Source: Actinomycetota bacterium (GTDB lineage: Bacteria > Actinomycetota > Actinomycetes > UBA12327). Taken from it: a stretch of 6,487 nucleotides of DNA. The notes under the pieces were generated by a model. That model worked only from the letters and a program-made list of their open reading frames with translations, was not told the DNA's origin and did not search any database. The translations under genes were made by a program, and so were the position numbers. Numbering within the stretch: the first letter of the stretch is position 1; each line of letters starts with the position of its first letter. Shown in pieces: positions 1 through 4,130 of the stretch. The stretch is taken from contig DPWC01000007.1 in NCBI GenBank assembly GCA_003529305.1, forward strand, positions 1 through 6,487, written 5' to 3'.

Positions 1-1090
1 CCGAGCCAGCACCCAGGAACAGTCCGGCTTTGAAGAAGCCGTGCGCCAGAAAAAAGGCGATCGCCCACACATAGCCATCTGGCCCGAGGCCTGCGGCGAG
101 CATCATGTAGCCGATCGCACTCATGGTGGAGCCGGCCAACGACTTCTTGATGTCGTCCTTGGCGCTGGCGATGATTCCGCCAGCCAGCAAGGTGACAACT
201 CCGACGATGATCACTGCGAGTTGGGCATCGGGTGCCAGGTCGAAGATGGGGTTGGAACGGCACACCAGGTACACACCGGCAGTCACCATGGTGGCCGCGT
301 GGATCAGCGCCGATACCGGAGTGGGGCCCTCCATGGCATCGAGCAGCCACGACTGCAGCGGAACCTGCGCAGACTTGCCACACGCAGCCAGCAGGAGTGC
401 CAGCCCGATGGCCGTCAGCACACCCGAGCTGGCCTTGGGTGCCGCGTCGAAGACTCCCGAGAAGGTGACCGTGCCAAAGACCGCGAACATCACCATGATC
501 GCTACGGACATCCCGATGTCGCCGACCCGGTTGACCACGAAGGCCTTCTTGGCGGCCGGCGCTGCTGAATCACGACGCTGGTAGTAACCAATCAGCAGGT
601 AGGAGGCCAGACCGACGCCCTCCCAGCCGACATACAACAGCGCGTAACTGTCCGCCAGGACCAGCAGCAGCATCGCGGCGACGAACAGGTTCAAGTAACC
701 GAAGAAGCGTCGACGCCCGGGGTCGCCATGCATGTAGCCCACGGAGTAGATGTGAATCAGCAGACCCACACCGGTGATCAGCAGCACAAAGGCCATGGAG
801 AGCTGATCCAGTTGCAGTGCCACATCAACCTTGAAGCGACCCAGATCCACCCAGGTGAACAGCATCTGGCGAACTGCGCGCTCCTCAGCCTGGCGGGCCA
901 GCAATGCGCGCCACAACGCCAGCGCAATGCCAAAGGAGCCCAGCACCGTGGCCACCCCCAGCAGGTGACCCCAGCGGTCGGTCAGGCGCCCACCGGCAAG
1001 CAGGATCAGAGCGCCCAGCAGCGGCAGGCCGACCAGTAATCCGGTCAGCGTCAGTGTGCCGCTCGCGGCGGCGAGTTCACCCATGGTCAT
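1..1090 (-). CDS. nuoL: NADH-quinone oxidoreductase subunit L (NuoL), 3' end outside window
   Basis: NuoL is the most distal antiporter-like, proton-pumping membrane subunit of complex I. The first 363 residues are visible, of roughly 600-650 usual for the family, so the C-terminal helices and the long lateral helix lie beyond the window edge. I translated this frame by hand. It is very hydrophobic and contains the family motifs YVGWEGVGLASYLLIGYY (Glu157, equivalent to E. coli Glu144), NRVGDIG (Asp191), GKSAQVPLQSW (Lys239, equivalent to Lys229), GPTPVSALIHAATM (His264), KDDIKK (Lys315) and AHGFFKAGLFLGAGS (His350, Lys354). The ATG at 1090 overlaps the nuoK stop as ATGA. A second in-frame ATG at 1084 sits better spaced from a GAGG and may be the real start, shortening the protein by two residues. 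Two polar positions usual in the family are changed (Ala325, Phe346). MrpA-type antiporters are related, but the nuoK neighbour settles the identity. Confidence 0.97.
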   Translation of the reverse strand, partial: MTMGELAAASGTLTLTGLLVGLPLLGALILLAGGRLTDRWGHLLGVATVLGSFGIALALWRALLARQAEERAVRQMLFTWVDLGRFKVDVALQLDQLSMAFVLLITGVGLLIHIYSVGYMHGDPGRRRFFGYLNLFVAAMLLLVLADSYALLYVGWEGVGLASYLLIGYYQRRDSAAPAAKKAFVVNRVGDIGMSVAIMVMFAVFGTVTFSGVFDAAPKASSGVLTAIGLALLLAACGKSAQVPLQSWLLDAMEGPTPVSALIHAATMVTAGVYLVCRSNPIFDLAPDAQLAVIIVGVVTLLAGGIIASAKDDIKKSLAGSTMSAIGYMMLAAGLGPDGYVWAIAFFLAHGFFKAGLFLGAGS

Positions 1091-1386
1091 GACCTCAGCA
1101 AGTGGGCATCGTCGACCGAGGCCGACCGGCGGGCAGCGAAGATCGCCATGATCACAGCCAAGCCGACGACGACCTCGGCAGCAGCCACCACCATCACGAA
1201 GAACGCCACGATCTGGCCATCAAGAGTGCCGTTGATCCGCGCGAAGGTGACGAACGCCAGATTGGCGGCATTGAGCATGAGCTCGATACACATGAAGACC
1301 ACGATCGCGTTGCGGCGAAACAGCACCCCGAAGGCGCCGAGGCTGAACAAGACCGCGGAGAGGTAGATGTAGTTCAGGGGATTCAT
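1087..1386 (-). CDS. nuoK: NADH-quinone oxidoreductase subunit K (NuoK)
   Basis: NuoK is a small membrane subunit (MrpC-like) that forms part of the proton path between the quinone-site module and the antiporter subunits. The protein has 99 residues, the normal family length, and three membrane segments at about residues 3-22, 27-48 and 59-83. The two buried glutamates known to matter in E. coli NuoK (Glu36 and Glu72) are present as Glu35 in the CIELMLNAANLAF motif and Glu71 in VMVVAAAEVVVGLAV. The C-terminal tail after residue 84 is short and charged. The ATG start overlaps the nuoJ stop by 4 bases (ATGA). A clear GGGGAG at 1392-1397 lies 5 bases upstream, so the start is well supported. The stop overlaps nuoL in the same way, which indicates coupled translation across the three genes. 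Confidence 0.98.
   Translation of the reverse strand: MNPLNYIYLSAVLFSLGAFGVLFRRNAIVVFMCIELMLNAANLAFVTFARINGTLDGQIVAFFVMVVAAAEVVVGLAVIMAIFAARRSASVDDAHLLRS
1093..1096 (-). promoter_or_regulatory. Possible ribosome binding site for nuoL
   Basis: GAGG on the coding strand lies inside the end of nuoK. It is only 2 bases from the ATG at 1090 but 8 bases from the in-frame ATG at 1084. Spacing favours 1084, while the ATGA overlap with nuoK favours reinitiation at 1090. The two choices differ by two residues only. Confidence 0.5.
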
Positions 1387-2201
1387 CGGCTCTCCCCATG
1401 ATCAGCGGTCAACGCTGCCGGTCCCGAGGAGTCCGCGGTAGCCACCGGTCCATCGTCAATGGCCCTAAAGGCGGCGGGCACTGACTCGGCCGCCGGCGAG
1501 CCATCGGGCAGCAGCCCGGGCACATCGATGGCGTTGCGCTGGGCCAGTACACCCGGTGCCGGCAGTGGCGCTCGCGGCGCCGTGGCCGAGGCAAACCGGG
1601 CCTGCGCAAGGTCGGCTTGAGACGGCTTGGGAATCAACCGCTCGCGATGGGTGTACACGATCGCGCCCACGGCGGCGGTGATCAGCAGCGCACTGGTGGC
1701 TTCGAAGGCAAAGACATAGCGGCCGAAGATCGCCGCCGCGATGGCCTGCAGGTTGCCACCGGCATCTGTGGTCACTTGGTCCAAGCCCACCGTGCGCGAG
1801 AACGCGACGTTGCCGAAGCCGGCGATCAGCAGAACCCCGAAGCCGGCACCCACCAACACTGCGGCCACGCGTTGCCCACGGATGGTTTCCACTAGCGAGT
1901 CTGAGGCATCAACTCCGATGAGCATCAGCACGAACAAGAAGAGCATCATCACCGCGCCGGTGTAGACGATGATCTGCACCAAACCCAGGAACGGCGCGGC
2001 GTTGATCAGATACACCACCGCCAAGGTCACCATCGTCAGGGCAATCCACAGCGCGGAGTGCACGGCCTTGCGCGAGGCGATCATGCCAATCGCACCGCCC
2101 ACGGCCAGGACCGCCAAGATCCAAAACGCGATGCCCTCGCCCGGCGAAGTAGAAGCCGCAGCGGCCAGCACCGGTGCCGCTGCTAACGGTGCGGTCGCCA
2201 T
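1383..2201 (-). CDS. nuoJ: NADH-quinone oxidoreductase subunit J (NuoJ) with long C-terminal tail
   Basis: NuoJ is a membrane subunit (ND6 equivalent) of the proton-translocating arm. The 272-residue protein has five membrane segments at about residues 24-43, 47-66, 72-96, 112-130 and 168-184. The third contains the conserved QIIVYTGAVMMLFLFVLML motif, whose irregular helix is linked in the family to coupling between quinone reduction and pumping; Tyr80 is its conserved tyrosine. After the last helix comes a tail of about 85 residues rich in Ala, Pro and Asp, including RNAIDVPGLLPDGSP. E. coli NuoJ is much shorter and lacks it, whereas actinobacterial NuoJ proteins carry similar tails. Its function is not known to me. 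The start ATG shares one base with the nuoI stop (TGATG). A GAGG lies 4 bases upstream and AAAGGG 9 bases upstream. Codon 6 is TTA, rare in this GC-rich sequence. Confidence 0.97.
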   Translation of the reverse strand: MATAPLAAAPVLAAAASTSPGEGIAFWILAVLAVGGAIGMIASRKAVHSALWIALTMVTLAVVYLINAAPFLGLVQIIVYTGAVMMLFLFVLMLIGVDASDSLVETIRGQRVAAVLVGAGFGVLLIAGFGNVAFSRTVGLDQVTTDAGGNLQAIAAAIFGRYVFAFEATSALLITAAVGAIVYTHRERLIPKPSQADLAQARFASATAPRAPLPAPGVLAQRNAIDVPGLLPDGSPAAESVPAAFRAIDDGPVATADSSGPAALTADHGESR

Positions 2202-2833
2202 CAGGCCTCGCCCTTTGTGCCCTGGGCACTCTTTGCACTCGGTGCACTCGGTGCTTCTGCGACGCCCGAGCTGGCGTCGCGCTGCGCTGAGACCGCCAAC
2301 GCCTGCGAGGCGTCATAGCGGGTGACTTTGCCTTGGTAGTAGTCGGTGTCCGTGGCACCAGCGGCCATCGGGTGCGGGGGCGCCAACATTCCCTCACGCA
2401 GCGGTGCCAGCAGTTGATCCTTGGTGAAGATCAACCGACCGCGATCGTCATCGGCAAGTTCGTACTCATTGGTCATCGTGAGCGCGCGAGTTGGGCAGGC
2501 TTCAATGCACAGACCACAGAAGATGCAGCGCAGGTAATTGATCTGATACACGCGGCCATAGCGCTCACCTGGGGAGAAGCGCTCTTCCTCGGTGTTCTGC
2601 GCACCCTCGACGAAGATCGCATCCGCCGGACAGGCCCAGGCGCACAACTCGCACCCGATGCACTTCTCCAAACCGTCTGGGTGGCGGTTCAACTGGTGGC
2701 GACCATGAAAACGCGGCTCAATCGGAAAATCGCGACCGCGCTTGACCTCGGGGTACTCCTCGGTGTTGACCTTCTTGAACATCGTCACGAAGGTGACACC
2801 AAAGCCCTTGACCGTGCCCCACACATCAGCCAT
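2201..2833 (-). CDS. nuoI: NADH-quinone oxidoreductase subunit I (NuoI), two 4Fe-4S ferredoxin-like subunit
   Basis: NuoI is the peripheral-arm subunit that passes electrons through two 4Fe-4S clusters (N6a and N6b) towards N2 in NuoB and then quinone. It has 210 residues. The two cluster motifs are complete: CIGCELCAWACP (Cys58, 61, 64, 68) and CIFCGLCIEACP (Cys103, 106, 109, 113). In this fold the last Cys of each motif normally serves the other cluster. The N-terminal stretch (about residues 5-28) is amphipathic, as expected for the part that lies on the membrane, followed by RFHGRHQLNRHPDG. The region after about residue 160 is variable, and the last 25 residues are a low-complexity Ser/Ala/Pro tail encoded by a short tandem repeat. 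The ATG start lies inside the end of nuoH (8-base overlap), with AGGTG at 2841-2845 spaced 7 bases upstream. Confidence 0.98.
   Translation of the reverse strand: MADVWGTVKGFGVTFVTMFKKVNTEEYPEVKRGRDFPIEPRFHGRHQLNRHPDGLEKCIGCELCAWACPADAIFVEGAQNTEEERFSPGERYGRVYQINYLRCIFCGLCIEACPTRALTMTNEYELADDDRGRLIFTKDQLLAPLREGMLAPPHPMAAGATDTDYYQGKVTRYDASQALAVSAQRDASSGVAEAPSAPSAKSAQGTKGEA
2226..2252 (-). repeat. 9-bp tandem repeat (3 units) in the 3' end of nuoI
   Basis: On the plus strand, gcactcggt occurs twice head to tail (2235-2243 and 2244-2252), preceded by a 7/9 match, gcactcttt (2226-2234). The unit length is a multiple of three, so the frame is kept. On the coding strand it gives repeated Ser-Ala-Pro/Lys triplets (APSAPSAKSAQ) in the NuoI tail. 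It looks like local slippage in a region under weak constraint. Confidence 0.8.
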
Positions 2834-4130
2834 CGGTGCTCACCTGCTCTCGCTGCCCGCTGACGATCGCGCCGGCGGTCTGCGGCAACTTCTGTCCCGG
2901 CAGCGGAGGTACCGGGAAGCCGCCGGCGAAGGGGTCGAATTCGACCGTCGGCTCGGTCGGCGTCTTGCGCCGCGCGAGCACCGATTCGGCGATGAAACTG
3001 ACAACGATCAGGGCGGCCAGCACCAAGCCGACGACGAGCAGCAGCGTCGAACTTTGCACCGAGGTGCTTTGGCGCAGTGCCCGCGCCGTGGCGACGATCA
3101 GGATCCACACCAACGACACCGGGATCAGCACCTTCCAGCCGAACTTCATGAACTGGTCGTAGCGCAGCCGCGGCAGCGTGGCGCGCAGCCAGATGAAGAC
3201 GAACAAGAAGGCGAAGATCTTGATGACGAACCACAGCACCGGCCACCAGCCGCTGTTGGCACCGGCCCACACGGTCGAGATCGGGGCTGGCGCCCGCCAA
3301 CCGCCAAGAAACAGTGTTGTGGCCAGCGCCGAGACGGTCACCATGTTCACATATTCGGCCAAGAAGAACAGCGCGAACTTCAGCGAGGAGTACTCCGTGT
3401 GGAATCCACCCACCAGTTCGCCCTCAGCCTCAGGCAAGTCAAAAGGTGCGCGGTTGGTCTCGCCGACCATGGAGGTCACATAGATCAGGAAGGACGGCAG
3501 CAGCAGAACGGCGTACCACGCGGTTTGCTGCGCCGAGACGATCTGAGAGGTGGACATCGTTCCGGCATACAAGAACACCGCCACGAGCGAGAGCCCCATG
3601 GCAATCTCGTAGGAGATCATCTGCGCTGACGAGCGAAGACCACCAAGCAAGGGGTAGGTCGATCCGGAGGACCATCCCGCCAAGACGATGCCGTAAATCC
3701 CGATCGAAGCAATGGCGAGCACGAACAACACCGCCACGGGGAAGTCCGTGAGCTGCAGGTTGGTGCGCACACCCAGAATCGAGACCGCCGGTCCCGCTGG
3801 GATCACAGCGAAGGCGATGAAGCAGGTCGTCGCCGAAATGATCGGCGCCAAGATGAACACCGAGCGATCGGCCAGCGCAGGGATGATGTCCTGCTTCAGG
3901 GCCAGCTTGACGCCGTCGGCGAGGCCTTGCACCAATCCGAAGGGTCCGACGCGGTTGGGGCCGATGCGCATCTGCATCCGCGAGACCACCCGACGCTCAA
4001 ACCAAATGGTGAACAAAGTAACCAGAACCAGAAAGACGAAGATGACCACGGACTTCAACAGGCTGAGCCAGATGGGGTCGGTGCCGAAGGGCACAGACGA
4101 GGGATCAGCGGTGGTCAATGGCTCGATCAC
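2826..4130 (-). CDS. nuoH: NADH-quinone oxidoreductase subunit H (NuoH)
   Basis: NuoH (ND1 equivalent) is the membrane subunit that forms much of the quinone-binding chamber and links the peripheral arm to the membrane arm. The protein has 434 residues, longer than the roughly 325 of E. coli NuoH, because of a C-terminal extension. Conserved signatures are visible: FERRVVSRMQMRIGPNRVGP (residues 44-63), then QGLADGVKLALKQD, then GETNRAPFDLPEAEGEL (from Gly223, Glu224) leading into GGFHTEYSSLKF, and RATLPRLRYDQFMKFGWK. About eight membrane segments are apparent in the core, with a further hydrophobic helix (LLLVVGLVLAALIVVSFIAE) before the tail. The tail contains FDPFAGGFPVPPLPGQ (from residue 398), which I associate with actinobacterial NuoH. 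The start is GTG and overlaps the nuoG stop as GTGA. There is no nearby ATG alternative. Confidence 0.98.
   Translation of the reverse strand: MIEPLTTADPSSVPFGTDPIWLSLLKSVVIFVFLVLVTLFTIWFERRVVSRMQMRIGPNRVGPFGLVQGLADGVKLALKQDIIPALADRSVFILAPIISATTCFIAFAVIPAGPAVSILGVRTNLQLTDFPVAVLFVLAIASIGIYGIVLAGWSSGSTYPLLGGLRSSAQMISYEIAMGLSLVAVFLYAGTMSTSQIVSAQQTAWYAVLLLPSFLIYVTSMVGETNRAPFDLPEAEGELVGGFHTEYSSLKFALFFLAEYVNMVTVSALATTLFLGGWRAPAPISTVWAGANSGWWPVLWFVIKIFAFLFVFIWLRATLPRLRYDQFMKFGWKVLIPVSLVWILIVATARALRQSTSVQSSTLLLVVGLVLAALIVVSFIAESVLARRKTPTEPTVEFDPFAGGFPVPPLPGQKLPQTAGAIVSGQREQVSTDG

Noticed and set aside
50..55. Run of six A (TTTTTT on the coding strand) in nuoL as a possible frameshift or sequencing error causing the Phe-Phe change
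   Set aside because: The frame is intact and conserved on both sides (GPDGY before, HGFFKAGLFLGAGS after), so an indel here is unlikely.
41..584. Two overlapping plus-strand open frames opposite nuoL (41-568 and 123-584)
   Set aside because: They lie fully antisense to the well-conserved NuoL core and have shadow-like composition.
1..1386. Mrp-type Na+/H+ antiporter genes (MrpA/MrpC) instead of nuoL/nuoK
   Set aside because: Related folds, but the lengths, motifs and position directly after nuoJ fit complex I, and no other Mrp genes are present.
2333..2863. Plus-strand open frame of 176 codons opposite nuoI
   Set aside because: Antisense to the two ferredoxin motifs of NuoI; no independent support.
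2785..3300. Minus-strand open frame of 171 codons in another frame of nuoH
   Set aside because: Arg/Ala/Asp-rich out-of-frame reading of nuoH; the NuoH frame has all the family motifs.
2742..3629. Long plus-strand open frame (295 codons) antisense to nuoH and nuoI
   Set aside because: Its product is an unbroken run of charged and polar residues (Gln, Arg, His, Asp), the expected mirror of hydrophobic codons in nuoH. It has no recognisable domain, and the opposite strand is certain.
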